From the NCBI GenBank assembly GCA_015680685.1, contig MNCI01013583.1, forward strand, positions 456,112-520,111: a DNA stretch of 64,000 nt, written 5' to 3'. A program made the position numbers and the translations under genes. Positions 1 through 12,400 of this stretch are shown piece by piece (the first letter of the stretch is position 1; each line of letters begins with the position of its first letter). The notes beneath the pieces were generated by a model that saw only the letters and a list, made by a program, of their open reading frames with translations, ran no database searches and had not been told where the DNA came from. The DNA is from Gnetum montanum (lineage: Eukaryota > Streptophyta > Gnetopsida > Gnetales > Gnetaceae).

Positions 1-1939
1 TCAATTCTCATGTTTCGTATTATTTCATTTTTCAATTCCAACTCTAAAACAATGCAATTTCATTCTTATTGTGAAAGTTGCCTATGCATTATGTATGCCA
101 CATGCTCTAATAAAATTGATCCTTCTTTTGACTTTCTACTTCATTTTCTTCTCTTAACAATTGTACAAGCATATTATAAATTCATTATTGTACTTTTAAT
201 TTACAATAATAGAGTTTTGTAACCATAAGTTTCTTTCATAATATCATTGTTGTTGCTTAGCTTTTCAATGATCCCTTGATATTTTATTGCCATGTTTATA
301 ATGCAAATAAATTGTTAATAATCAATATATTATCCTAGGTTCCAGCCAAAATATATTTAGCTTCTAATAAAAGTATTGCATATGGGACATGAATTTTATC
401 CTTAAATTCATAAAACAAAATTTAATTTTGAAGTTTATTTTTTGAATTTCTAATCAAGTCCCTAATTTTAAACTACACATTTATAAGGTGCTATAGGCTA
501 TATACTCACTTGAGATAAACTTTAGCAATTCTACCAACTTAATAAGTTCTAGATCATAATTTCTTCTAACCAAAACCTTGCTCTAATACTATGTTAGAGT
601 TTGATTTTACTTCACACAAAGGACTCTAATTGCTCAAGAATCTTGTGTTTGGGAATATAACTAAATGATTAAGTAAATTTAATATTTTTGTAAATGGTTG
701 CATTCTGAACATGTATGTTTAATGGATATAACATACTTGAAATGTGTTATGAATTGGTTGCAACTTTTGTTTTATAACTACTAGTTTTACATAGGTGACT
801 TTAGTCATCCTTAGCCAACTTAGAGTCACTCATACTTTACATACAATGTTGTTAATTTTATTTGTAACTTCTTACTACCTTATAAAAGCCTCTCAAGGAA
901 TCTTTTCTTCCAATTGAGAAAATTAGATAGGTTTACAATTGGTACTTCCCAAAACATTTTTCTATTGAGGAAAATGGATCCTAACTTTCTTCTAAGTCAA
1001 CTTTGGCATCTTCACTTCTCTAGGAATGGATGCTCATACTGTTATCTTCGACCTTGAGGCCTATGATGAGCTTGGAATGTTACAACCTTGTTTGATCATA
1101 ATTACATGAACCATTGATGTTCATGCTATCACTTTTCTTTGATTAAACTTCTATCTTTTTGTTCCATCCTTCTTTCTTGTATTTATATTTTTCTTTTTCT
1201 TTGTAACTTTCTTCTTCTATATGGTTTTATGTCCTAAAAGAGTCATAGTATTTCATGACTTGCAAAGTATGATCTTTCATTGATAATGATTACAAAACTA
1301 ACAATTATATAAGATTAGTTTTTTGAAAGTTCAATACATTGTAAGATTTGATTTTTTTTCTTAAAGGTTAAAGATCCTCTTCCCTAAGATATAAATATAT
1401 ATCTTCAATATCATCACAAATTGGTAGGATAAATGATATTTCAAAAACTTTAGGAAAATGTATAAGAAAAAAAATCCTTTTATTTAAATAGTATTAAGGA
1501 GACCTTACTTCAAAGGAAAACTATTTATCTACTATTGTTCATCTTTTACCATGTACAATTAACATGGCATGAATGGGTTAATTAAAACAAGTAGACAACT
1601 TAAAATTCTTTATAAAAAAATAAATATATTTACTTTACAATCCAAATAACATTAAAGATGAATATTGCATTTTTTTTTCAAAATTTATACCATATATATC
1701 TACCGTCTAATAAATTGAAAGGGACGGCTTTAGATTTATGAGAATATTTTCTTAATGCAACTGACATGACAACAGTAACAAAGAAATAATGCTCTTAGTG
1801 TGGATTTCAACATTTCCTTTTGATATAGAAGATTAACCCAACTGTTGATTAAACAGCTCCATATGATTTGATATAAAAAGTTGGTGCAAATTAATCGACC
1901 ATCACTTTACATAATTCATACCACCTTTTCTTTTCTAGC
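1..1939. other. AT-rich stretch, no gene recognised
   Basis: I see no protein family in either strand. The longest open frames are short and AT-driven. The only structured signal is at 580-600, where gctctaatacta is followed by TGTTAGAG. This resembles a decayed initiator-Met primer site (read on the minus strand) next to an LTR end. A TATAAAAG lies near 880. No second LTR or internal coding domain was found to support it. Confidence 0.3.
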
Positions 1940-3490
1940 TAGAACTGGCTAGTTTGTTTGCCTTAGTTTTCCAGCGAGTCATAAAAGCCAGGAAGAGGAG
2001 GACTGGAAATTGGTAAGATTTCATATCGGGAGAAGAAGTTGAATAACAATTTGTAACCAGTAATTCCAACGTTGGTCTGTTACAATGTCTGTGATCCAAC
2101 TGTTTACGTGGTTTTAAGCTACTATTCTGAAATTTGTGTGAGAATGCCAGAGACTCTTAGGCGCTTTATTCCAAAATCTACGTAAGCTTGTCAATGCAGA
2201 AATTTTTTTGCATATTTTAGTGGATAATGTGCCGCAGAAAATTCCAACACTTATGTGCATTTTCTAGACAAAGCTTTTATGAAACTTTCAGACCCAAATT
2301 TGTTTACGGGATTTTAAGCTGCTATTCCAAAAAATCTGTGTGAGAATGCTAGAGAGTCTTAGGCGCTTTATTCCGAAATCTGTGATAACCTGTCAATGCA
2401 GAAATTTTTTTGCATATTTTAGTGGATAATGTGCTGTGGAAAATTCCAACACCTATGTGTAGTTTCTAGACAAAGACTTTTATGAAACTTTGAGACCTAA
2501 ATCCGTGAATAGCATGCTGAAAAAGCTATAAAATGATCGTCAACTTGCAAACATTTGTACTCAGTAATCCTACCTTGCTTCCACAGTCTTGGTCTACCTC
2601 TGTAACTGAAATGAAAAGGTAGAACTTCTTCAACACAAAATTATTTGCTTTGCTATTGTGGCTTTTCTGTATTTATTCAATACATAGAAGGCGAAGCATG
2701 TGGTCTTATGGTCGGGGCTCTTATAACCCGTGGATGGCCAAACTCTCCTGGGCCAGTCTTGTTGTTCTTTAAGGCATTGTGATCATCCTCATCCTGATGA
2801 TACAACGTCAGATTACTGCAATTAGTCTGTTTTTCACAGTAGTAATAAGTTCATGTTGTTATAATTTCAATGTGTTTATGATTTATTTCTATGTTTAGTT
2901 TGATTGTCTGAGTTTATTGGATTGTGCCCCTCGTAAACAGCTTGGAAATTTCAGCAGCGTCCTTATTTCTGTCGCAAGCTAAAGTAAAATTTGTTAGTTT
3001 CCTGCAATATGGTGTGGATTTCACCAAAATACTGTATTCTATGTGTTGGCATCCTCTTTATTAAAATGCAAATCGAAACAATTTTATTTTAGTGAGATGG
3101 AATTATACTTATAAAAGCAATGTTTTTTTTTCCATAGTTTGCATATATCTTTTGCACAATTTTCATGTTACAACTATCTAAACTAGCTTACTTGATCATG
3201 GGATAAGTCCAGAATGATAATAATTTGGTAAATAAAAAGCATTAGGAGCGGATATATTAGTTTAGTTGTATATTTATGATATATATCTATTCTTTGGGGA
3301 GAAAATATTTTATATTTTTCAAATTAATGAAATTTGAAATTTTTAAATTGAAAAAAAAATTAAAATCAATATACATCATCTGAACCAAAATAATAATTCT
3401 GTGAAAAGGTTATCTCTCAGCCCACCATTACAAAGATAATTGTTTATTTATTGTGACAAAGTCCAACTAGCTAGTAGTTAGCCTTCATTG
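1940..3490. other. Unassigned low-repeat region with retained CpGs
   Basis: This part reads differently from the rest of the window. It has more CpG and mixed-composition sequence, no similarity to the retrotransposons described here, and a local 200-bp duplication. A short open frame at 2698-2772 (24 codons, starting MWSYGRGS) is too short to call a gene. It could be a fragment of host intron or UTR, or an old unrelated repeat. I cannot assign a function. Confidence 0.3.
2101..2502. repeat. Two-copy tandem duplication, 200-bp unit
   Basis: The block starting tgtttacgtggttttaagc at 2101 recurs at 2301 as tgtttacgggattttaagc and stays alignable to about 2502. Shared landmarks include cttaggcgctttattcc, gcatattttagtggataatg and tttctagacaaag. 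The copies differ at scattered positions, so the duplication is not recent. No coding potential is evident. Confidence 0.9.
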
Positions 3491-3530
3491 TTATGACTAT
3501 ACAATTATTGTACCATACCAAGGAGGACTG

Positions 3531-3680
3531 ACATGGTTCATAATTGGACTCTCCACCAAAATAAATGTTATTAAAAAATAACATGGTTCGTAATTGGACT
3601 CTCCACCAAAATAAATGTTAATAAAAAATAACATGGTTCGTAATTGGACTCTCCACCAAAATAAATGTAAATCAAAACTA
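3531..3680. repeat. Three tandem copies of a 50-bp unit
   Basis: Each unit starts acatggttcgtaattggac and continues through ctccaccaaaataaatg. Copies begin at 3531, 3581 and 3631, an exact 50-bp period with few differences. The array lies just outside the LTR of E1. The open frame across it on the minus strand is a by-product of the repeat. Confidence 0.95.
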
Positions 3681-3700
3681 ACATATATCAATATAGATTG

Positions 3701-4567
3701 TGATTAGCAGTGAGTGGACCCTATGCCCAACCATATGAATCACTAAGTGTTCACATGTGATTTGGTCAAATTTTGTGGACTTATAGCCTTCTAAGTACAC
3801 TGGTCTTTAGAAAGTGAAACTAACTATTGCAATCGTTGTCTTTCCAATTACACATGTGAAATACAAAGGTATGGTTAACTGCAACTAAGGCATATGATTT
3901 TTATCCTTTTTATGTTTTATGTTTTATGTTTTAAGTTGTTTAAGGATAAAGAATAATGAATAAAATAAAATAATTAAATTTCTAATTTAATATAACTAAC
4001 TACACCTAACTAATCCTGACATAAGCATCCATTCCCACTTGTTGTACACATGCTAAACACGTTTGACGCTAATGGGTTACCAAACATTAAGCATTATTGG
4101 GATTACTAAGTGCCAAGCGTATGCTCAAAGTGGTCATACTTACATGCTTAATTAATCACTGTTTAATCTATTTTAATTTAGCTTAAGTACTTAAAGCATT
4201 AAAAGAAATTACATAAAACATTAAATGCATAAATAAACAATTAATCTATTTGAAAGTGCTACAAGGGTTATCAAAAAGCTCGTCTTTATTGCTGCACACA
4301 TTGCTATGCTTAGGTACAATAGTGCTCGAATAAAAATCCATACACTCTTTGACTCCTACTATGAGCACTTAGAAAAATATTTTAACCTTCAAATGATAAA
4401 ACTATAAGAGCTCCACTACAACTATGACAAAAGATGTCATAAACACAGTAGGTGAGCATGTATTTATAGGTAAAAACAAACACTCTATTAATAAGGCCAC
4501 ATCAATGCATCAAATCCCATGTTGGTGGGATCGTGTCAACAGGACTCAGGAAAACACAAACTCATCA
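3701..4567 (-). repeat. LTR of E1 (867 bp)
   Basis: On the plus strand it starts tgattagcagtgagtggacc (a decayed TGATGAG end) and finishes aaactcatca. The sense strand is minus, with a TATA box at 4461-4468 (TATAAATA read on the minus strand). It aligns with the LTRs at 50873 and 62962. The interior lies at higher coordinates, making this a 3' LTR. Confidence 0.85.
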
Positions 4568-4809
4568 TACACCCATTACTGAATGAAAACTCGTACTTGA
4601 GTAAACAAAAGGAGGAACGAGTTTCTTACAAAATTTTGGAAAGGTATAGGATTATTGACTAACTATTGACATATACAAACACAACACACATGGACAAATA
4701 CTAAGTGCCTAAGTATATGAAATTACAATTGTTACAAAAGTATTCAAGATAACAAAATTAAAAATTGGGACAAAAATGACAAACAAAATTCCTTTGATGG
4801 CATGAAAGA

Positions 4810-5170
4810 AAGAAAGAAGTTGAAATGGTCCTAGGTGATGGAGATTTCTGAGGCTCCAAAGGACCTTCTCCTACTTTAGGTTCACGTGGTAGTTAAGGTG
4901 ATTGTGGTTGTCCCACAATAGTTGCAACTTTTGGTAAAAGATAGAAGGCTTCCAATAGTGCCTTCATCTTCTATTCCTTACTCCTGGGATTGTCCATGGT
5001 CCACACCACATTGCGGATGTGGGCTAGTGCTAGAACATCATAAGGATAGGGCATTGCTTGGAATAGCTTCTTCATGTTGATCAATTAGGCAATGAAAAGC
5101 TTACGCTCTACGTTGAACACTTGTACTACATTTTGTAGTTTCTAGTAGTCACTTAGTCTCTTGGCCAAGT
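4810..5170 (-). pseudogene. C-terminus of the accessory (post-integrase) ORF, E1 copy
   Basis: The minus-strand translation includes KKLFQAMPYPYDVLALAHIR near 5000-5075, then KMKALLEAFYLL and VGQPQSP. The E11 copy reads KELFPAMNYPLDVPTLAHIR in the equivalent place. E3 retains a shorter match (PCPWDVPTPSN). This is the most recognisable part of an otherwise unknown protein. Stops interrupt the frame and the N-terminal part is missing. I do not recognise the family and assign no function. Confidence 0.65.
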
Positions 5171-5340
5171 TCCCACACCATCAAAAGTGCAGTTTATATA
5201 AACTTCCACGGATAATTCTTTCCAATCTTCTATAATTTTGGGAGTTTGCAACAATAGAATACGTCCAACATTCTTGATTCTGATCAAAAAAGGTAAAACT
5301 ACTTTTTGTCGAAAAAAAAGCTTGAAATATTAATATTGGA

Positions 5341-5446
5341 CCCCTGGGAGGTAACTCGGGGACTCGTTCCCCGCTCACGCGGGGAATCTCCCTAAGGGAG
5401 ATTCCCGTTTCACGGGGTAACTCGGGGACTCGTTCCTCGCTAAAGC
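5341..5446. repeat. GC-rich direct repeats and hairpins
   Basis: The 20-mer gtaactcggggactcgttcc occurs at 5351-5370 and again at 5417-5436. Between them is a perfect hairpin with 11-bp arms (gggaatctccc at 5382-5392, gggagattccc at 5396-5406, loop taa). A second possible stem pairs ttcccc at 5368 with ggggaa at 5381. It is CpG-rich in a CpG-poor window. A minus-strand open frame of 102 codons (5181-5489) covers it, but its Arg/Glu/Pro-rich part simply reflects the repeats. Its nature is unknown. Confidence 0.85.
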
Positions 5447-5489
5447 CCTCTCGCGTCGAAATCTCTTCTCTTACTTTGTTAAAAAACAA

Positions 5490-6288
5490 GGTTATATAAA
5501 TTTTGCTTTTATAGAATGCCCTATCAAAAGACTATTTAGATTTTTTGGCATGTAGAATTAAGCTTGTCATCTAGATTTGACATAAAAAATCTATTTATCC
5601 TTACCAATAAGGGCATGAAAGGCCATGTAAATTTACCCTTATAATATTGAACTATTAACTAGCAACATTTTGTTAAGCAATAAGAACAAATAGTTTTGCT
5701 ATAGTTGATCTTTCTTGTTTCATTTTTACTAATGCTTTGTAACTGATATGCAAGATTATTATAACTAATAAGTATATGAAGCTAACTAATTTAAATAAAT
5801 GTGAGAATATTTTCAAATTTATTTCTAAAGTTTTTCAACTAACATCTATTTTTATTTATATTCTATTTAAAATTTTATATGCAAATATTCATTTATATCT
5901 AACTTAGTCAAATATTATTCCTACTTATTTCCTACAATGACATGTAGGCAAAGAAGATTTTTCAACCTATTTCTTAAAAGGTAAATTTTTTTGGTTATAT
6001 TTTTATGCATCTTTTGGAAATATGGATATTTGCCTATTAGATTTGTTACCATTTTGATATTTTACATTGGGAACTTCACAAAGAAAAGGAATCTTTTGTA
6101 GTGGTTGAATCCTTAGTAAAATTCATGTTGATCTTTCCTCTAACTAAAACCTTTTAATAAATGTAGTTAGCCTTTTGAAAATGATCAAGTTATTATTGGT
6201 GCTAACAAGATTAGTTGTGTTAAAAAATGTATGAACACTAGTAGCAATAACCATAGCTTCTATTTCATCCTACTTGCATGTTGATCTA
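5490..6288. other. AT-rich spacer between E1 and E2
   Basis: I see no coding domain, tandem array or LTR terminus here on either strand. Confidence 0.5.
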
Positions 6289-7160
6289 TGATGAGTGGCA
6301 AGGTACCCCTATGCCCAACCATACAAATCACTAAGGCATTCACACATGATCTAGTCAAATTCCATGGACCTATAACGTCAATGCACTAATGCTCTAGGAA
6401 GTGAAATGGGCATTGAAAACATTCGTTATCTTCCCAACTACACTTGTGAAGCTCAAGGATATGGTTTTAAGTGTAATTGAGGCTCATGATTTTTATCATT
6501 TTGTGTTTTGAAAGTTTAATCACCTAAGACAAGAATGAAAGGTATAGAAATTTAATATCTGATTAATTTATTGCCTAGCTAACCTAACACAAGTACCCAT
6601 TTCCACTCTCCAAACACATCCTAAATGCATGTAGCGCTACTAGGTTACCAAATGTTAAGCATGTCATGGTTACCAAGTGCTACACGTATGCTCAAAGTGG
6701 TCATGGTTATGTTCATTAACAACTAGAAATTAATTGCTTAGTAAAAATGCATTAAAGTAAAGTGCATAAATGTAGAGTGCATGAATATTAAATGCATTAA
6801 GTAAACATTAATCTATTCTCAGTGCTGCAAAGATTATCAAAAGAACTTGCCTTTATTCCCATCACACTGGTATGCTTAGGTACATCAGTGTTCGAACAAA
6901 GATTTGTACACACTCATAATTCTACTATGGGCACTTAAAAAATATTCTAAATTTGGAGAAAACAAACTGCAAGAGCTTTGCTATCTATGACAAAAATTAA
7001 TCTCAAAATTATGAGCCTAAGAGTGATATTTATAGGCTAGCATATATCCTGAAATATCGGATATTTGACATCGTATCTTGGGCTCTAATATTGGGTATCT
7101 AATATTGAGGCTCCAATATTGAATATCTAATATCAAAGCTAGTTAAAACATGATTCATCA
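6289..7160 (-). repeat. 3' LTR of E2 (872 bp)
   Basis: It starts tgatgagtgg and ends tgattcatca on the plus strand. The TATA box (minus-strand TATAAATA) is at 7027-7034. Upstream of it in the sense direction (7043-7140) the U3 carries a repeated AATATTG and GATATC-type motif not found in the sister LTRs. The sequence next to 7160 reads atcatgggggata on the minus strand, a G-rich polypurine tract like that of E7. Confidence 0.88.
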
Positions 7161-7855
7161 TATCCCCATGATTGAATGAAAACTCATCCTCGAGTAAAGA
7201 AGAGGAGGAACAAGTTCCATACAAAATATTGGGAAGGTATGGGATTATTGACTGACATAAAAACTAACTTAGATGGAATAGACAAATTCTAAGTGCCCAA
7301 GTGTAAGGATTACAATCTTTTACAAAATTGGATATTCATGATAAGAGAAGAGAACACCTTAGACAAAACTGACATCCACTCCTCTAGCAGCTGAAGAGTA
7401 AGGAAGAAGATTCAATGATCATGAAGAGTCCTTGTCATATGGTGCTATTGTTGTTGCTTCCTTTATGAGGATAGTGTGTTCCATCCATGCTTTCCATTGT
7501 AATCACAATAGAATTGCGAATTAGTATCCAATGTGTAACATATAGCTTTAAAGTTTCTTATCTCATCGATGGTTTCACTTGGCTAGGTTGTCATCATGAT
7601 GAATGGATTTAGTTAATAGTGTTAGTGAAAAAGTTGATAAATAGGGTAAAATGGATAAGTGGTCCATTAAATTTTAAAAGTTCAAATGCAAGGAAATGCT
7701 TGAAGAGGGTTTGAGAATTCACAATAGTAACTATCAAAGGTTTCACTAAAAAATGTTGTGAAGATGTGCATAATTGGATGTTATTTATGAGGTAAACAAA
7801 AGGATTTGATTGTATGAGTGTCTAGGATAAAGAACTTAACTAATCCAACCAAAAG

Positions 7856-8311
7856 ATATGCAAGTGGGTCCTCCCCAAAGTAGGCATAGGCCTTTTATTG
7901 CCCTTACATAACTTCAAACTAAGGAGTATGTGGGCCCCATGGATGATTAATGGTTACGAAAGGTTAAGTACAAAAACCTAGAAGTAGCTACCTAAGAATT
8001 TCAACACATATGCAAGTGGGTCCTCCCCAAAGTAGGCATAGGCCTTTTATTGCCCTTGCATAACTTCAAACTGAGGAGTTTGTCGGCCCCATGGATGATT
8101 AATGGTTATGAAAGGTTAAGTACAAAAACCTAGAAGAAGCTACCTAAGAATTTCAACACATATGCAAGTGGGTCCTCCCCAAAGTAGGCATAGGCCTTTT
8201 ATTGCCCTTGCATAACTTCAAATTGAAGAGTTTGTGAGCCCCATGGATGATTAATGGTTACGAAAGGTTAAGTACAAAAACCTAGAAGAAGCTACCTAAG
8301 AATTTCAACAC
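7856..8311. repeat. Three tandem copies of a 152-bp unit inside E2
   Basis: Units begin at 7856, 8008 and 8160 with atatgcaagtgggtcctccc and stay nearly identical throughout. The same sequence occurs once in E11 (about 55535-55690) and in part, inverted, in E3 (about 13900-13940). The amplification is therefore specific to E2 and lies in its non-coding 3' region. Confidence 0.95.
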
Positions 8312-9176
8312 ATCAAACAAGAACATGAAATCGGTAGTGAGGTGAGACATGGAAAGCATAGATGAATAAGAGAGAGTGCAATGGACTTCTTGATTAAGGT
8401 CACATGAAGTCCCTTGTGAATTTTATAGTTAAATGACTTAATAAGATCCATCCTTAGTCTAGAGCAAAACCAATCATGTTTAGTGACTTTGGATCATCAT
8501 TCTAACACCAATCCACCCCCTAAGGCACAAGAGTGATTCCATAAAATAACCACCATTCCTTATTAGAGAAGAAAAGAGAAGTAGGAAGTGAGGAAGGGCC
8601 TTAGTTAGAGCGGACCTTTAAGCATGGGTAACATGTCTTTTTAGTCTCATAACTAGTGCTTGTAACCCATTTATTTTGTCTAAGGGCATGCTTTAAATTT
8701 CCATTGTTTTTATTTTATTTTATTTCATTCTTTTGAAATGGGAACCACACTATGCAAAGACTTATTCAACTTTCTTTTATTGGTCAACATGGAATGGTAA
8801 GAAATACATGAAAATACATATTTGAATGCACACCCTGCTCAAACTTTTGAATCCTTCCCAATTCCAGAAACTACCAAAGTCACAAATTTATTAAAGTTTT
8901 ATTAATGAAAAAGAGAATGCACATTTTCAGAATAGGGAAAACCATAGAGTTTGTGGATGGGTGGATTTTGTGGACTCATTACTTGTTGCATGAAAAAGAA
9001 ACCATGTTAGTTATGAATAAGAAAATTCAAAGTTAGAATCTAAACACCAAAAATCAAATAACAAAATAGTACATACCACCATCAAGCAATGAATTACCAC
9101 TATGCATAGCACTTATTAACAAAAGTTAGAAAATCATGTCAAAATAAATGAAAATATAAAAGAAAGTGTAAAATAT

Positions 9177-9428
9177 TCAAAAAAATAGCAAATGTACTAA
9201 TGATGTTGTAAAAAAATTAGAAAAGATCAATAACATGAAAATAAGAAGATGTAAAATAAAGAATGTGTAAGACAAAAAGTTGCAAAACAAAAATGTGTAA
9301 AAAAAAACATGTAAAACAAAAAGGGTGAAAATTGAGAAGCCATTAGCATGGATGGGCATCTCCCCCATGACTAAGTTAAAAGGAGGAGATCCAAAATATT
9401 GAACATGGTTGTCCATCTGATGAGGCAT
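9177..9428 (-). CDS. Small hydrophobic ORF downstream of integrase (E2)
   Basis: This 83-codon frame starts MPHQMDNHVQYFGSPP, passes a NLVMGEMPI motif at about residues 18-26, and then becomes almost wholly Phe/Leu/Ile-rich. The first third is shared with E11 at about 56770 (FGSLPSNLIMGEM), and a GEMP motif followed by a hydrophobic tail also occurs in E7 at 38137-38511. It sits directly after the integrase region in E2 and E11. The tail might be a membrane segment, as in env-like ORFs of some Athila elements, but the underlying DNA is low-complexity AT. I do not recognise a family. Confidence 0.4.
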   Translation of the reverse strand: MPHQMDNHVQYFGSPPFNLVMGEMPIHANGFSIFTLFVLHVFFYTFLFCNFLSYTFFILHLLIFMLLIFSNFFTTSLVHLLFF

Positions 9429-9479
9429 TTGTTACATTTGCTGGCTTATGCTCATGGGAAGGTTTGATTTGTTGTATGT

Positions 9480-12400
9480 TGACTAGCTATTTTTTATCTG
9501 GGCTCTCAGGTTTGTGGATCACATGGTCCTAAAAGAAAAAATTGTATAAATTATATAAGGTCCTTCCCACAATGTTTGGAACTTAGTTCATTGAAGTACA
9601 TGTGTGGGGTTCTAATAGAGAACCTTATCTCTTGGTTGAAGTTTGACTTTTTTGATTTTAAGATCATGGTGCTTTTTGTTGTATGCCTTGTGTAACTCGT
9701 TGGAAGATAGGGCCACTAATTGGCTTTTTTTTTTTTGACAAGTTTAGATTCATTAATCTTTCTTTTTGTGCTAGACTCAAGTCAAGGTCGAGGTCACAAG
9801 TTGTTGAAAGTGTACAAAGCTTGGATTGAATAGTAAGTATTGGTAATTTTCCATACACAAGCTCATAGGGAGAGTAGCCTATAAGAAGTTTCCATGTTGA
9901 GTAGTAGGCCCAAAGGGCATCATTGAGTTTCATTCTCCAACCTTTCCTATATTTGCTAATAGTTCTTGTTAGAATCCTTGTGATTTACCTATTGATAACC
10001 TTAGCTTAATCATTGGCTTGAGGGTGGTAGGGTGTTGTAAGTTTATGTTCAACCCCCAAGCGTTGCATGAGCTTCTGAAAGGTAGTGCCTATCAAGTGAG
10101 TTCTATTATTAGAAATTAATGCACATGGCACATTAAACCTATTTACAACATTTTGTTGTACAAACCAAGTAGCAATAGAAGATGTACAGTAGATGATGGC
10201 TACTACTTTTGCCCATTTTATATAATAGTTAACATCAACTATGATGTATGCCTTTCCATTTGAAGATGTTGAAGGATTCTAGTGGTTGAATCCATTATTG
10301 AGGTTCCTCCATTCAAGTAATCATTCCACCATCTTGTTGGCAACATTCACAAGAGTGGACATATTGATGAGCATCCTTAAAAATTGTTGGCCAATAGTAT
10401 TCTACCATTAGAATTTTAATGGCTATGTGTTTTCTAGCATAGTGTCCTCCACAACAATCTTCATGAGTGTCTTGGAGAACACGTAGTTGATCAGCATTAG
10501 GGGACACACCAATGAACTAGGCCATCAATGCATACCTTGTAAAGGTGTATATTGATCTCCATGAAGCAATTCACCTAATGAAGAAACTATTATTTCTTCT
10601 GGTGGTCCAATCCTTGTGGCATCTCTTGAATGAGAAGATAGGTGAGAATGCCATCATACCAATTAGGCTTATTGGGCAATAGTGCAGTTATAGCCTCAGC
10701 AAAGAGTAGTTCATTAGGAAACATATCAAATAGCAAGTTCTCTTCCTCTTTATTGTTCCATTGTAATTGAGACAACTAGTGAAAAATCACATTTTTAGTA
10801 CCCTTTCAATCTACCACTGTAAGATCAAATTCCTATAAGATCATTAGCCACCATATAATATGAGGGCTCACCATTAACTTGTTCATCAGGAAGCGGATGG
10901 CACTATGGTCTGTGTGCACAAACACTTTGTATCTATAGTGGTGTAGTTCAATTGTGCATCCACAATGCTTTAGCTAGTATAGTAGATGTAATATGGATGT
11001 TTCTTGTCATTCATTTATGTAAGCATAGCTCCCAAAGCATAATTTGATGCATCTATCATAACATAAAATGGTTTGAACTAGTTGGATGCTTGTGGGATTG
11101 GAGTTTTTAAAAGTTTCTCTTTTATCTATTAGAATGTTTATTCACATTCTATGGTCCAAATAAATGAAGGATCTTACTTTGTCAACCCCACCAATGGTTT
11201 TGTGATCTTAGAGAAATTCTTTATGAATTGTTGATAGTAACCAGTATGTTCAATAAATGACTAAACATCTTTGACAATTTCTGGTTGATAGGTTATTCCT
11301 TGGATGACCCTTATTTTTTTGAAGTCAACCTCAATTCCTGCTTGTGATATTCTGTGCCCTAATATGATGCTTTCTTGGACCATCAGGTGACTTTTTTGCC
11401 AATTGAACTGTATGTTTGTTTTAACACATCATTTTAATACTTTCTCAAGGTGGTTCAAAGCTTCCTCAAATGTAGCTCCATAGATGGAAAATTCATTCAT
11501 TAAGATTTTCACATCATTACCAATTTTTTGTTAAACAATGCTTAGAACCAAGCATTGGAATGTAGTAGGGACATTCCATAGATCGAAAGGCATCTTGTGA
11601 TATGCAAAATTTTCCCAAGGACTTGTGACTATTGTTTTGGCTTGGTCCTCTAACGCAATCTGGATTTGGTTATAGCTACTATAACCATCCAAAAAACTAT
11701 AGTATCAATGCCCAAATATTTTGTCTAATACCTAATCAATAAATGGAAATGGAAAGTGGTCCTTGAATGTTGCCATATTTAGCAACTAAAAATTGATACA
11801 AATCCACCACTTGCCACCTTTCTTGGGCACAATAACAAGTAAACTAATCCACTTGCTATGTACAATAGAATAGATAAACCCTACATTGAGGAGTTTGATT
11901 TTCTCCTTAACGATATGCTTTAGTTTGAGGTTCATCACGTTTGTGGCTATCTCTTTGGCTTCATGGCCAAGTCAATATAGATGCGATGCTAGCATAATCT
12001 ATAATCAATCCCTGTGAGTTTAGGATATGACTAGGCAAAGACTGCTAATCACTTTTCAACCATGTTTAACAACATCTTTTTCTATTCTAGAGCAATATTG
12101 GCATTGATTATGACTAGATTTCCATTTTTTAAGAACACATATTCCATGTCAACCGATAGAATTTTTAGTTCAAGGAGCTCTTGCTTGAAATTTTCAGGAA
12201 TTTCCAACTCTCCCCAGTAGGTATCATCATTTGCATCATCAAAGAGTTGGTGATGAACTTACGCTAATTTATCCATGCTTGTGACATATGTGCATGTTAG
12301 ACTCTTAGTTGGTTCCATGCAAAGTATGCTACTCTCAAAATCAATAGTCAACCACTGGGTACCCTCTTGTTTTGTGGCTATTACGTACAAACACCTTTGA

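Larger units (their letters stand above)
3701..5170 (-). mobile_element. E1: truncated Ty3-type element (3' LTR plus end of accessory ORF)
   Basis: Read on the minus strand this is the 3' end of an element of the TGATGAG LTR family. It holds the C-terminal part of the accessory ORF, then the 3' LTR. The LTR and about 0.6 kb of interior align along their whole length with 50873-52350 of E11. Everything upstream of about 5170 is missing, so gag and pol are absent. No target-site duplication can be tested because one end is lost. Confidence 0.8.

Noticed and set aside
580-600. Primer-site-like gctctaatacta beside TGTTAGAG
   Set aside because: Suggestive of an LTR junction, but no partner LTR, polypurine tract or coding domain was found within reach.
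2690-2772. Possible tRNA or small-protein gene around cttatggtcggggctctt
   Set aside because: No tRNA A or B box or cloverleaf can be drawn, and the frame has only 24 codons.
5181-5489. 102-codon Arg/Glu/Pro-rich open frame
   Set aside because: Its unusual composition comes directly from the GC-rich direct repeats and hairpins; no start context or homology supports it.
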